Positions 22,592 to 36,100 of a stretch of 64,000 nucleotides of DNA are shown in pieces. The stretch is from the NCBI RefSeq assembly GCF_932526225.1, contig NC_064044.1:2733001-2797000 (forward strand), in the 5' to 3' direction. The translations under genes and the position numbers were made by a program. Positions within the stretch are counted from its first letter, which is position 1. Every line of letters starts with the position of its first letter. This DNA comes from Nematostella vectensis. Lineage: Eukaryota > Cnidaria > Anthozoa > Actiniaria > Edwardsiidae. Below the pieces are notes generated by a model. It was not told where the DNA came from. It saw only the letters and a list, made by a program, of their open reading frames with translations, and searched no databases.

Positions 22592-24995
22592 CTATTTTTA
22601 CAACGTGTTTTTTTTTACACTTTTTTGAACTGTCTTATCTCTTTGATGTTCTTGAATTCATCTGGGATAGAGTTATATAACTTTGCGCCACGAAGGATCG
22701 CTGTCCTGTTTTTAATCTACATTTTGGTAGATCTAGGGACAGCTGATTTCTAGTCCTGCGTCCAGAGACACTGAAACTGTTACAGAAAAGGCTACACAAG
22801 TAGGGCGGGGCAAGCGAAATTCTACATTTGTGTACCATGTTAATAATATGTACGAATAGCTGGTTTGGAACACTAAGCCAGCCTAGCGACTTGCGTCCAG
22901 CTGATACATGATCGTACTTTTTTAGCCCTAACACTATTCTACACGCAAAGTTTTGGATGCGCTGAAGTTTATCAATGTTCTTTTGTGAAGTATTGCCCCA
23001 AACAGTAGAACAATAGAAGAGTTGGCTAAAAATAAGGGAATTCCTATCGAGTAAACGCTTAATCCTATTTATATGACATAAATTGTACAAACAAGTAGAA
23101 GACAGATGAGTAATATGTTCATTAGAAGTTACTGCACTGTCAACCCAAACTCAAAGGTCTTTAGCCACAGTTGAGGGCTTGATAGTTTTGCCCAACAGGG
23201 TTATCGGGGGCAACGATAGTGATTTTGTGTGCTGGGGAACTCCTACTACTAGCACCTTGGTTTTGTCGGGGTTTAGAAGAAGAGAATTTGTTGAGCACCA
23301 CTTAGCAGCCTCTCGAATATCGTCGTTAAAACAACAACAGCCTTACTGGCATCGCACTGGTGTGAGAGGAAATCGTGTCTAACACTGTTAAATGCCTTTG
23401 ACATGTCAAGCAGAGCAACAAGCGTGATCGGTTTTTGGTCCATGTTCTTAAGGAGCAGGTCCGTATAGTGTAGGAGTGCTGTTTTGGTGGAGTATAGTTT
23501 TCTATTTCCATTTTATAACCCAGGTAATTTTCCATTGTTCTCTAAGAATTCGATAAGCTGCGAGTGGGCGGCTCTTTCGCAAACTTTTGACATTATCGGC
23601 AAAAGGGAGATGGGACGGGTATTCTCAAGATCATCGGGATCGCCAGCATTCAGACTTGGGATAACTTCCGCCGATTTCCATGCCTGGGCGAAACAATTTG
23701 TCGCAAACGACGCGTTGATAAGATTGGTAAAGACAGGTAACATGACTGGTGAGCTGTCCTTAAGCACTCGGGCAGGGATGTTACTAAAACGTCGCAAACG
23801 CCGCACATTCCGGCACAAGACAATACGAAAGCAGACTCGAAACACTTGAAAACAAAAACGCAATAAATAAGTCAATAGAAACAATACAAACACGCTGCGT
23901 TAAAAATCCTTAATAATTTTCTGTTGGTCAATGCATTAAACCATTTATTTGAAAAAAAATTGCAAAATAAAATTTTTTTTAGAAAAATGTATGTACTTAT
24001 ACTAACTTCAAGAAGGCAAAATTATATTAACAGAAATGGGTCAAGCATGTACTAAACAGAGCATACTATCAAGTGTGTGGCTTACTGTTTAGGAATGAAC
24101 CAGGTATAAATCAGATCCCTGTTCCCCGCTCCCTGTTCCCCGCTCCCGTTCCCCGTTTTAGTAACATCCCTCGGGCAAATATTTTATCAAGGCCAGACGC
24201 TTTGTTTGAAGGCAAACACTTTACGATTTTTTCCACATCTTGTTCTGTTACTGCCTGGAACTCAAACTTTTTTATATCGTTGAAATCTTTAGTTTCTAAC
24301 CGAAAATCAGGTTGCAGTTGGCCGAAGCCGTGCTGGACTGATATGGCTTTGGCTTTTTCAGCTGCAGACTTTCCAACTGGGACGTAAAATTCATTGAATC
24401 TGTTTGAGCCACGCGTGGTGGTCAGCGGGGGGTCTCTGCCAGGGAGACAACGATTTATCACTTTCCAGGTAGAATTGGAGTTGCCGCTACACTTATTTAA
24501 TTCCGAACGAATATGGTCTTTTTCTGCCAAGCTTAACTCACGCTTAACTTCCTGTCGGAAGAACCGATATCCATTCCTATCAAGTTTGTCATTTGATTTG
24601 CGCGCCTTCTTGTGCCAGTTGTCACGAGTTTTCATTAGCGCTTTAGATCTCAGGCGTGACGAAAGGTTCTGGCGAGACTTGATTTTAATTCTTTTGAGCG
24701 GAGCGTGTAGCTCAAGCGTATCACTGAATAAATCATTGAATGCATTCACTTGATTGTCAAAATTTTCGAATACATTAACGATAAGGAACGGCACATATTC
24801 AAGATCGCGTAGGAAGTGTTCAGGGTTGTAGTTCTTATAGCTTCTCGTAACTATGTAGGTTGGTCTAGGCTTTGGAGCTTTTAGTTTGATTGTAACTGAA
24901 ACCAGACAGTGATCTGCCACTGTGGAGTTGAAAACGTGGCATTTGGTAATAAAGTTTGCATTTGTTGTTATTGCCACATCTACCAAATACGATAG
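22592..24995 (-). pseudogene. 5'-truncated, decayed CR1-like non-LTR retrotransposon (LINE)
   Basis: Minus-strand fragments in LINE order. 24986-24178: the tail of the endonuclease (VADHCLVSVTIKLK) and the linker up to the start of reverse transcriptase (CLPSNKASGLDKI). 23774-23513: the RT continuation (AWKSAEVIPSLNAGDPDDLENTRPISLLP). Then frame-shifted RT remnants to about 23100. 23090-22635: the C-terminal region (FYCSTVWGNTSQKNIDKLQR, then ACRIVLGLKKYDHVS). Frame changes and stops show it is dead. A separate 396 bp element interrupts it at 23775-24170. Truncation inside the endonuclease at about 24995 is typical of incomplete reverse transcription. CR1/L2-type assignment is from motif resemblance. 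Confidence 0.85.
23775..24170. mobile_element. 396 bp inverted-repeat element nested in the LINE
   Basis: Perfect 17 bp terminal inverted repeats: GGGATGTTACTAAAACG at 23775-23791 and its complement at 24154-24170. It is flanked by an exact 7 bp duplication TCGGGCA (23768-23774 and 24171-24177). Removing the element and one duplication copy restores the LINE reading frame between GLDKI and RVLKDSS, so the borders are confirmed internally. Non-coding. Confidence 0.88.
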
Positions 24996-26696
24996 TATGT
25001 AATATCCAATCCCCTTTTTTGTTCTATCTAATTATTTTTGCCATCCTTATTCTTACTGTTCTATACCATTACGTAGGTTTCACCTTTTTCTCCACTTTAC
25101 ACCTTCTCTCTACTAACACCCACCCCAGGTCCCATGGTACGACACCCAACCAACGGTAACTGTAAAGACTTGTGTTATTGGAACATAAGACCTCTGTTAG
25201 GGCCGAGAATGTGTTTTTTATATATAAAAAATCGATATTTCTCCCTATCCAGAATGAATACGTGAGTTTATTCGATTGGGACTAATTACCAGGAAATGAA
25301 AACAGAAACAGAAAACTGAATGAAAGTTCCGGTGCGCAACTCCGTGCTTTGACGAAACGAATTTTTTAAGCGCGCCGTTCGCTTATTATTAAAAGACTTG
25401 TTCTCCCTTTTACACCCTTTTACCTGTTTCATGTCGCAATTGAAAATGAATACATCACAATTTAATTTTTTAAACTCTATTCTAAGTATCTTTACTATAG
25501 CCATTGTTTAGTCAAAAAAGACAAAAAACATTTGAAAAGGACGGTATTTAGGAAATACTCACCTTTCGAGGAATGTCTTGGATGCTTTTAAATGAGTCAA
25601 ACTTGTGGGTCGCTGTTAACGTGGAAGTTCCCAAATAACGGTCCAGAGCGGGGGTACTTAGATATTAGCATGGCGGGGGGGGAGGGCAGTTCTATGTATT
25701 ATCAGACATATTGTCTTCGTCTAAGCTAACTAGCAGGCGTTCTCAAATATTTTGGCGCGTTCTCAATTAGCGTTATTTTTTTAGTTCTTAGATGAAAATG
25801 TTAAATCCGCTCTTTTTTTAAGCATACTAGCCAAGGTGGCAATATTTAAAATATGGCACAATGTCTGACATATACAGAGAAAAATAAGGAAAAACTGAAG
25901 GAAAAAAAAAAGACGCAGTTCAAGCTCGATTTTAAGTGTGTTTATTATTTAAGAAATAAAATATTTTTTGCGTGCCTTCATAGAGTTTTGAAAACCGAGG
26001 TGTTTTTGTGAGAATTCGAGAGCAGAACAGTGGAGCACAAGACCGCAGGTCTGGGACCAAAAAGAATGAAGGCACAAAAAGAATCTTTTATTTCTAATCC
26101 TACGCAAAAGAAAAAAAAATTCACAACAACGCGCGCTAATGCCGTCATTCCAGTGCACATCCGCTCGCAGAAAACCTGGCTTCAAATTCCAAGCAATATT
26201 TGCTTCATCGTTTGGTTGTTCATCTATTTGGATTTATTTTGCAAATTTTTCTCCCAAAGAATAATATTTTTTAGTGTAAAAAAGGTGAAAGTTTGTCTGA
26301 ATTCACAGGATTGTTGACTGATCATGCACAAATTTCGCTCGATTTTAACCTCCCTGCTTAATTTGCTTGCCAAATGACTATTCGTATCCCCTGTAGGCAA
26401 CCGATTCCCGACATCCCTTAGGTGCACCAGCTGTCGTTGGGATGTGCTTAAGTGTGCATCGCCCAGCTTAAGTGTGCTTAAGTGTGCATCGCCCAGCTGG
26501 TACGTGCGCAGCATAGACATGTAGACTTAATGAATGACACGTTATCTTAACAACCTAGCGAGTCGTGCATTACGCCCTACCGTGTAAACCAAAAGCCTTC
26601 GAGCGCTTTAGGAAAAACCGAATCAGCCCGAATAGTTGGGGCTGAGAGTAACAGGGTCTAATGAAATATTTAGATATAAACTGCTTATAGTATCAG
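24996..26696. other. Gene-poor stretch upstream of the 50-bp satellite
   Basis: No confident gene. It includes the possible minus-strand exon at 25563-25612 described with 13738-14183, and a small tandem duplication of ttaagtgtgcatcgcccagc near 26448-26505. Confidence 0.45.
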
Positions 26697-29550
26697 GGAT
26701 GCCCTATGAGCCACCAGGCACGAGGAGGACAGGTAACCATTCCCAGGGGGGGCCCTATGTGCCACCAGACACGAGGAGAGGTAACCATTCCCAGGGAGGT
26801 CCCATGAGCCACCAGGCACGAGTAGGATAGGTAACCATTCCCAGGGGGGGCCTATGAGCCACCAGGCACGAGGAGGATAGGTAACCATTCCCAGGGGGGG
26901 GCCCCTATGAGCCACAAGGCACGAGAAGGATAGTTAACCATTCCCAGGGAGGCCCTATGAGCCACCAGGCACGAGTAGGATAGGTAACCATTCCCAGGGG
27001 GGGCCTCATGTGCCAAAAGGCACGAGAAGGATAGGTAACCATTCCCAGGGAGGCCCCATGTACCACCAGGCACGAGTAGGATAGGTAACCATTCCCAGGG
27101 GGGGCCTCATGTGCCAAAAGGCACGAGAAGGATAGGTAACCATTCCCAGGGAGGCCCCATGTACCACCAGGCACGAGGAGCATAGGTAACCATTCCCAGG
27201 TAGGCCCCATGTGCCACAAGGCACGAGAAGGATAGGTAACCATTCCCAGGGAGGCCCCATGTGCCACAAGGCACGAGTAGGATAGGTAACCATTCCCAGG
27301 GGGCCCTATGAGCCACCAGGCACGAATAGGATAGGTAACCATTCCCAGGGAGGCCCTATGAGCCACCAAGCACGAGAAGGATAGGTAACCATTCCCAGGG
27401 GGGCCCTATGAGCCGCCAGAAACAAGGAGGATAGGTAACCATTCCCAGGGGGCCCTATGAGCCACTAGGCACGAGGAGGATAGGTAACCATTCCCAGGGA
27501 GGCCCTATGAGCCACCAGGCACGAGGAGGATAGGTAACCATTCCCAGGGGGGCCCTATGAGCCGCCAGAAACAAGGAGGATAGGTAACCATTCCCAGGGG
27601 GGCCCTATGAGCCACCAGGCACGAGTAGGATAGGTAACCATTCCCAGGAAGCCCTATGAGCCACCAGGCACGAGGAGGACAGGTAACCATTCCCAGGGGG
27701 GCCCTATGAGCCACTAGGCACGAGGAGGATAGGTAACCATTCCCAGGGGGCCCTATGAGCCACCAGGCAAGAGGAGGATAGGTAACCATTCCCAGGGAGG
27801 CCCTATGAGCCACCAGGCACGAGTAGGATAGGTAACCATTCCCAGGGGGGCCCTATGAGCCACCAGGCACGAGAAGGATAGGTAACCATTCCCAGGGAGG
27901 CCCTATGAGCCACTAGGCACGAGGAGGATAGGTAACCATTCCCAGGGGGCCCTATGAGCCACTAGGCACGAGGAGGATAGGTAACCATTCCCAGGGGGGC
28001 CCTATGAGCCACCAGGCACGAGGAGGACAGGTGACCATTCCCAGGGAGGCACCATGAGCCACCAGGCACGAGGAGGATAGATAACCATTCTTAGGGGGCC
28101 CTATGAGCCACTAGGCACGAGGAGGATAGGTAACCATTCCCAGGGAGGCCCTATGAGCCACCAGGCACGAGGAGGATAGGTAACCATTTCAGGGAGGCCC
28201 ATGAGCCACCAGGCAGGAGGAGGATAGGTAACCATTCCCAGGGGGGGCCTTATGTGCCAAAAGGCACGAGGAGGATAGGTAACCATTCCCAGGGAGGCCC
28301 CATGTGCCACCAGGCACGAGTAGGATAGGTAACCATTCCCAGGGAGGCCCTATGAGCCACCAGGCACGAGGAGGATAGGTAACCATTCCCAGGGGGGCAC
28401 CATGAGTCACCAGGCACGAGGAAGATAGGTAACCATTCCCAGGGAGGCCCCAGGTGCCACCAGGCACGAGGAGGATAGGTAACCATTCCCAGGGAGGCCC
28501 TATGAGCCACCAGGCACGAGTAGGATAGGTAACCATTCCCAGGGAGGCCCATGAGCCACCAGGCAGGAGGAGGATAGGTAACCATTCCCAGGGGGGCCCT
28601 ATGAGCCACCAGGCACGAGTAGGATAGGTAACCATTCCCAGGGGGGCCCTATGAGCCACCAGGCACGAGGAGGATAGGTAACCATTCCCAGGGGGGCACC
28701 ATGAGCCACCAGGCACGAGGAAGATAGGTAACCATTCCCAGGGAGGCCCCATGTGCCACCAGGAACGAGGAGGATAGGTAACCATTCCCAGGGAGGCCCT
28801 ATGAGCCACCAGGCACGAGTAGGATAGGTAACCATTCCCAGGGAGGCCCATGAGCCACCAGGCAGGAGGAGGATAGGTAACCATTCCCAGGGGGGCCCTA
28901 TGAGCCACCAGGCACGAGTAGGATAGGTAACCATTCCCAGGGGGGCCACATGTGCCACAAGGCACGAGGAGGATAGGTAACCATTCCCAGGGGGGGCCCC
29001 ATATGCCAACAAACACGAGGAGGATAGGTAACCACTCCCAGGGGGGCCCCATGTGCCACCAGGCACGAGGAGGATAGGTCAACCATTCCCAGGGAGGCCC
29101 CATGAGCCACCAGGCAGGAGGAGGATAGGTAACCATTCCCAGGGAGGCCCTATGAGCCACCAGGCACGAGGAGGATAGGTAACCATTCCCAGGGGGGCCC
29201 TATGAGCCACCAGGCACGAGGAGGATAGGTAACCATTCCCAGGGGGGGACATGTACCACCAGGCACGAGGAGGATAGGTAACCATTCCCAGGGAGGCCCC
29301 ATGTACCACCAGGCACGAGGAGCATAGGTAACCATTCCCAGGGAGGCCCCATGTGCCACAAGGCACGAGAAGGATAGGTAACCATTCCCAGGGAGGCCCC
29401 ATATGCCAACAAACACGAGGAGGATAGGTAACCATTCCCAGGGAGGCCCCATGTACCACCAGGCACGAGGAAGATAGGTAACCATTCCCAGGGGGGCCCT
29501 ATGAGCCACCAGGCACGAGGAGGATAGGTAACCATTCCCAGGGAGGCCCG
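26697..29550. repeat. 2.85 kb satellite with a 50 bp unit
   Basis: About 57 head-to-tail copies of a 50 bp unit whose core is ggtaaccattcccaggg followed by aggccctatgagccaccagg and cacgaggaggata. Variants change position by position (ccctatgagcc against ccccatgtgcc, gaggag against gagtag), and clusters of identical variants recur, which suggests unequal exchange. Because 50 is not a multiple of 3, an open frame on the minus strand cycles through all three frames; several overlapping open stretches up to 323 codons result. Confidence 0.95.
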
Positions 29551-29840
29551 GGAATTCGTGCTTCTCTTAGCAGCCTTTTTTTAGTCTTGCACTTTAGACT
29601 CAATACAACATTAGGCAACATGAAAAATTCATACCGATTTCAAACAGCTTTGGAATGATTGCAATTTCTGGCGGGATTGAGCAGTAGCACAATCTTGTGA
29701 TTTTAGTACACGATATTTTCGTTTTTAGTCTCTTGCCGAAGGGAATCCACTTTTACTGGGATACGGGAAAACTCAGTATTTCTTAAAAACCATGATATTT
29801 TCAATAACGCCTTTGCTGCAAAACTGTTCCCAAACACACA

Positions 29841-29999
<159 letters not shown>

Positions 30000-30021
30000 A
30001 TTTTCCGTGAAATTGATTATA

Positions 30022-30257
30022 TTCCTTTTTCAAATAAGGTTGCACTGAAGAATCGATGTGACGTAACCTGCAATGACTTATGGAAAACAATAAAAGAACT
30101 GTTTCATGGTCTCTGAAAGCCGTGTGAATTCATTTCAACAAGAATACACAACTTTTCAAACCTGGATTTATCGACTCTTATTTTGATACCCATGAAGCAC
30201 CGCGTGCTATGACAGATGGATTTTCCGGGTGCAACTTTAGTATTTGAAATGGGTGTA
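30022..30257. mobile_element. Second copy of the FKBP-intron MITE family
   Basis: Left arm ttcaaataaggttgcac... and right arm ...gtgcaactttagtatttgaaatgggtgta match the arms of the element at 1497-1757 in order and orientation, with a different centre. Diverged and non-coding. Confidence 0.6.
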
Positions 30258-30591
30258 TGGATCTGGAGGATCTGTTTGATCTAGTTGTTTTTACGCTATG
30301 CAATACGATAAGCCTATTCAGGAACCCTGAAGTACTATATTAAAGCATTTCCATCGCTCGATGTGATAAGCTTAAACCACCATTAAACCTTCTTTTTCAT
30401 ATAAGAACGTCTAGATTTTAGTTTAGTCTGGGCTAAAAATGTTTTAAACTTTAGTGTAATATAAAAACAGACCCTGTAGCCAGGTGTTTTATCTCACACT
30501 TTTCAATTGTGAAACAGTAAACATCAAACTTTGACCGAGAGGATTGCCCCTCTTGCATCATGCTGGGTCCTGAAAAATATAAATGAATTAT

Positions 30592-30594
30592 TAG

Positions 30595-30636
<42 letters not shown>

Positions 30637-30657
30637 CTAATATATATATATATATAA
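30592..30657. repeat. (AT)n microsatellite with flanking ttagaattat palindrome
   Basis: About 16 AT dinucleotides bounded by ttagaattat and its complement ataattctaa, then more AT. The whole tract is self-complementary. Confidence 0.9.
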
Positions 30658-33198
30658 AGAGTTTGTTTGATTCCATCTAAAAGATTAGAGGTTATTTAAT
30701 AAACCTGGATGACTATTGGTTTTTAACCATAGCTTGGCTGTGCTCGAACTTACCGCATTAATAGTAAATCACTCTTTAACCGAACAAGTGGCCCTTTAAA
30801 GGTAATAATAATTGTTATAATCATGTAATTGTTTGACAATGCATGACAAATATGTTTGCTTTTATCGGTTCAAGTTTATTAGCGTGTTGTTATACTGTAT
30901 TCTGCTTTTCCTTGATTTTGTCCACAAATACGACCCTACAAGCACTGCATAATGAGGAAGGGTGTAGATGCGCTCAGTTTATCTAGCTGCCGTGCTGTCA
31001 TATGATGAAAATCCATCTCGACCTTTTGTTTTGACTTAGTAATTATATTTGCGTTCAAAACCCATGGCACATCAATACTTAGTGTTCAGTGCACTTGCAC
31101 AGTTTTCGTGAATAACTTTACAACACTCTATCTACAAGCGCATAAATGTGGACTGAGAACAACTCACTTGCTCTCGTTAGTACTTGGAAATATTGTAACT
31201 AAGTGCTTTTTTATTTGCCACAGAAGAAATGATCGCGGTTAATGGGTTTGGTGGGTTCTAAATGTGTTTCTTGTAAATCAAATACTAGTGATGCAGAATT
31301 GGATGGCTCTTCCTGTTTGCGCAGATACCTGTCACATGAATGTTAACTGATGGGAGTTTGACGCAAACTTTAGTTTGCTTCAGAAGCCATCTTAGCGTTT
31401 ACGAAAGAAAACTTCAAAAAGATGTACGGAAAAGCGCGCATTGAATACAAGGTAAAGACCTAAGTAATAAAGAAAACACATTATAATTTCCTATTAGCTA
31501 AAATTGCCTTTTAAGTCACGACAATTCCTGAATTGATTTTCCCAGCAGGTAAGTCTCGTGTTTCCAAATCGTAGTATAGGAAAATAGAAAAATAAATAGT
31601 GAATAACAACTTATAGTGCTTATTTCAAATCAATAGTTCTTTTTTGAAATGGATATTTTTATTCAGACAAATCGAGGGAGTGGGCAGTCATTTTGAACCA
31701 ATTCCTTTTGGGAAAATAACGCTCTTTGGATCATCATAGACTGACCATACAAATCCTCAAACAAATAGAATGACATGTTGATCGAAAGAAGAAAATTAGT
31801 ATAATTGGATATATTCGGGTCGGGAAACTCTCTAGAAATAATGATAATAATAATAGTAAGAAGACAAAGAAGAAGAGAAGGTATACTGGTGGAGAGATCG
31901 ACTGCTTGATGGATGAAAATATAATCATATAAGGCCGAATTATTTTTATTATAGTAGTTTAAAACCTTGTTTTGATGAAGATTCGATTCTTTTGAAAATC
32001 CTTGAAATATCAACATGTTTCTACCGAATTCAAGTCGCTTTTATGGTCGCGTAAAAGCTGATAACATTTTTTATACTTCTTCAAAAGGAGATGTTTTAGG
32101 CTAATGTATATTTCAGATAAATGCAATTCGTGCGGATATCACACGTGCATAATCACAAAATATTCTTAACATTTATCCGATGTCTTTGAGTGAAAAATGT
32201 TTAAAAGCGAGGAGTAAAGTTCATGTTTCTATTTGCTTTTAGGAACTTTCTAATTGCGTGCCTCGAAGCGATCTCCCACGTCGCAAGCCAATGCTACTCC
32301 TATTCTAGATTTATTTCTGATTAAAACAAATGGGGAAATCCGTTAGGTGTTTCTTCTTACAAATCGTGTTTATCGTATTAGACTGGGCAATATCCTTTAT
32401 AGCGCGAACAGGCCAAGCTGCTTGCTTAATAACCGAGGTGAATATCAAAAGATATTGAAACATACACGTGCTTTTGACGCTGAATGTCACAAAACCCAAC
32501 AGTGCGCTTCCCACATCGGACAGAACTACACGTAAACATAGTGGAGATCTAAACGAATAATGAATCATTTCTAACGGACGTTTTACCAGGTTAGATAAAA
32601 ATTGTTATTTTTCTTTGTGTATGTGTAGTCAAATAGACAAAAATTAATCCATCTTTGATTTAGAACACTTGAGATTATTTGAAAACTATTGGAGTAATTA
32701 CTATAATTGAATAAATGAAAATATTGGATTTACTGTACAAAATTCTTAAAATGCAATTTCGAGGTCATTCACAATTAAAAAGAAATACACAGAATTTCTT
32801 TTCTTATGGAAATATTTCCATTTCTTTTATTCATTTTTATATTTCCATCAAAGAAAAGCAGTGTCTGTCTGGATCTATGTCTGTGGACTACAATGAGTGA
32901 ACCCGCTGAGCCGTTTTAGAGGAAAATGAATAAACTTCTCCGGAAAGACGCTTTCGTGCCATAAAGAAATAAAATGTAGCCTTCCGTTTTATTTACGTTA
33001 TGTTGTTTTCTATATTTGCGCGGTTCGCTTAACAAAGGGACCCCACTCGACAGAAGTGATCCTCATTACGAGAGCTTCCGCTATTTTTTTCCGTTGCACT
33101 TGATAACCCAAACACAGGGCCTTCCCTTTCATATTCATATCCACGTAGCAGCGCACGAACATCTCCCGATTGTGTTTTTTTTTTCTCTGTCAGATCTG
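30658..33198. other. Gene-free AT-rich stretch before the SMB-GPCR first exon
   Basis: No coding exon, RNA or obvious transposon was recognised. Short open frames on both strands lack family resemblance. Confidence 0.5.
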
Positions 33199-36100
33199 AT
33201 GTCGACTTCACGCTTGTTTGCCTTGGTGGTCAGCGTGGCTTGGATAGCGGGCTCGGTAATGGTCAGCCGCGTCCATGGTGGGTAAATCACATGCGCTAAC
33301 AAACGATATATCCTTATGGTATACACGAAAAATGGATGACGGTTCTTAAGCAAGCTTTTACCAGAGTTCGTTGACGTTGGAGTTCGGGTTTGGTGGGGTA
33401 CGGAGTTGTTTTGGAAAAAAATATATGAGAAATAAGACGTGCACTGTTTAATTGTAGGGAGATGTTTTGACAACTTCCAGATGAGTAGTTCCCAGGCCCC
33501 GCAGGTGGTGCGACACCCAACCTTCTTATTTAAGAATTTACAAACTTTTCCCTCCAAAAATACAGTCGAAACCCCCTCTTTCTTCCCCTCTAATCCTGGC
33601 GACGCGTCTGACTGTAAAACCCCAGTTAACAAATGAAATCACTGCCACAATACGCCCTTCTTTGCCTGCTCATTGCTTGGACCTTAACAACAGGGTTATC
33701 GCAAGTCAGAAGTGCTTGACATGTTTTGCGATGTTTGGTGTTAATGGTATTGACAGATGATAAAAGAAGATATTTACACAAGAGAATATAATCCAAACAG
33801 CCGCGGAAATGCGACAAATCGTAGAGTTGTTTGCTTTGACTGTGTAGAAAGAGTTGCTCCGACATATCACAAGAGAAAATAAAAAAATCTAGTTATCCTG
33901 AGACATGTATTTTAATTTATTAAAAAAAAAGAGTGCAGGGCCAAGAACCATCTTTATTGAAAGGCCCAAGAGTGAAACATTGGCAGATGATAAAAGGAAG
34001 ATATTTACACAAGATAATATAATCCAAACAGCCGCGGAAAAAGCGTCAAATTATAAAGAGTTGTTTGCTTTGACTGTGTACAAAGAGTTGCTCCGACATA
34101 TCACCATGTATTTTGAAAATATGCAGGGTCATGATGAACCAGCTTTAAGGCCACAGTGAAACTCTTCTCAGCAACTGAAGACTAAGAAAATAAACTAAAA
34201 ATAAAAACTAAAAAGTGCAATTTGCCGACAAATAAAACAAAAACAAAATAAAACATTGCAAAAGTTTGAAATAAAAGAGAGTTATTAAAATAAATGTATG
34301 AGAGAAAGAAATATGTAAAAAACAGGTTATGAGATTCATAAAAAAGAATAGATTGTCTAAGTTGTAACGACGAACTCGCACGTTCTTTTAATAAATATAT
34401 TATTTCCACTTCGTCAACAAATGATTAGGAATAACGTCTTGTTGACTTTCCCTAATTTGTTAAAGAGTGATTCATTTTTGTAATTTTAGAAATAACTCAA
34501 ATGTAAACTGAGAGTGTCCTTAGACAATAATTTGCTGTCACCATTTGGCATAGCCACATAAGGAATTTAATTCCGAAGCCTGGCCTCTCTTACATTTGAT
34601 GAAAAGTAATCACATCTCATTTAAAGACACAAGCATTTGTTGTGGACGAACCAATAAACCACTGTGAATGATACTTAGTACAGATTCAAGCGACGGAATT
34701 ACACAAGACTGGCTGATTAAATGTGACATTTGCGGAAACGTCCAAGTTCCTTGTTTTCCTAGTTTAATCGTTTGCATATCTTTTTGCATTTCCAATAAAA
34801 TAAACTTCCGTTTTCACTACCTTCCTTAATACTTATAGTTTCAAAGCTGCGTCATTGTGTACTTCAATAGGATGACTGGAGAAACAAAAAATAGCAACTA
34901 AGATAGAAAAAGAAAAACAAAGTCCACCACGGAAATGGCTGCACCTAAATAAACTTTTATCGTCCAAAGAGCCTGAGGCGAAATAGACACGCTGTCCTTA
35001 TCGCATACGTTTTATATGAATCAACGTTAATAATGGCGTCATTCTGCCAAATTTGTTCTTTTAAAATTCATAGTTGTCCGCTTTTGCAGAGTTTTTATTT
35101 TTTTATTTTATTAGTTTTTACTTTATTACTGTGCATTTTATATTGCGACGAGCGCTACCGTGGCCACCTAGGCAGTTTTGTGGAGAGAACCAATTAAAAC
35201 AAAAATAGCTTCACTAGCCATCCAGCAAGCAAAGAAATACTTGCACATAAGGTGCACTTAAGAACCCGACGGAATCCTCAGCGGCGTAGCCAGGAGTTTT
35301 AACAGGGCGGGGCCCAAAAGGGACTTTCAAGGCATTTTCTCCTGTATTTAAGATGTCTCATACATTTACTGTATTTTTGGCTGCTAAAACGGGGGGGGGG
35401 TCGATTCGATTTACAAAATTGCATTTCGTTATAATAGAGAAAATAACAGTAGAGCAGAGCGATCTTTATTCATTTCTACTTCTTTACCTCAAGGTGAAAC
35501 ATTGTTTATCGATCACTAAATTATTTTAGTATTTTGTTTCGTCCCACTTTTATCGCCATCCCAAAAGTTTGAAGAGTAAAAAACTTCATAAGTCGGTTAG
35601 TACGATGAGCTGACTTGGAGTGTATTTGGATATTGACATCTTTGAGGAACATGATGGCCACACAAGGCGTGTATCCGGATTGTTTTAAGAACTTAAACAT
35701 TTTAAAAGAAGGATATACTTTCATATCGGTGTGACAATAATTTTATTAATTGATTGATCGATAACCCCAAGGTAAAATGACAAACGGTTCGACTTCGTGG
35801 GAGTTTGATTTGCATTTTGTGCTGACCTTATAAGTTAAGAAGACTTTTAAAGAACCTAAGAGGAGGTACGAGTGCCCTGGGGTGGGAATTTGTTTTTAAG
35901 CTAAAGAAGTGTCGCAGTGCATAAAAGAGAAAATGCAAATTTTAGAGGGCGTTAAAATATTTTCAACTGAATACAGCAAACTACAAAACACGCCTTTTTT
36001 TTACTTAGGATAGAAACAACCAATGCCTATTTTTTTCCGTTTCCACGAGAATATTGTTTAGATAGAAGATATAAAAGTTTTAGCCTTTTCCATACTTGCA

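Noticed and set aside
28189-29160. 323-codon minus-strand open frame (MAHRASLGMVTYPP type)
   Set aside because: It is read through the 50-bp satellite and shifts frame with every unit. Kept as a sequence oddity, not as a gene.
26697-29550. CRISPR-like array
   Set aside because: The repeats are contiguous with no unique spacers, and the genome is eukaryotic.
33905-34159. Independent 84-aa gene
   Set aside because: Not called as a gene: no family, no promoter or splice support, and a decayed twin next to it. Reported as a duplicated segment instead.
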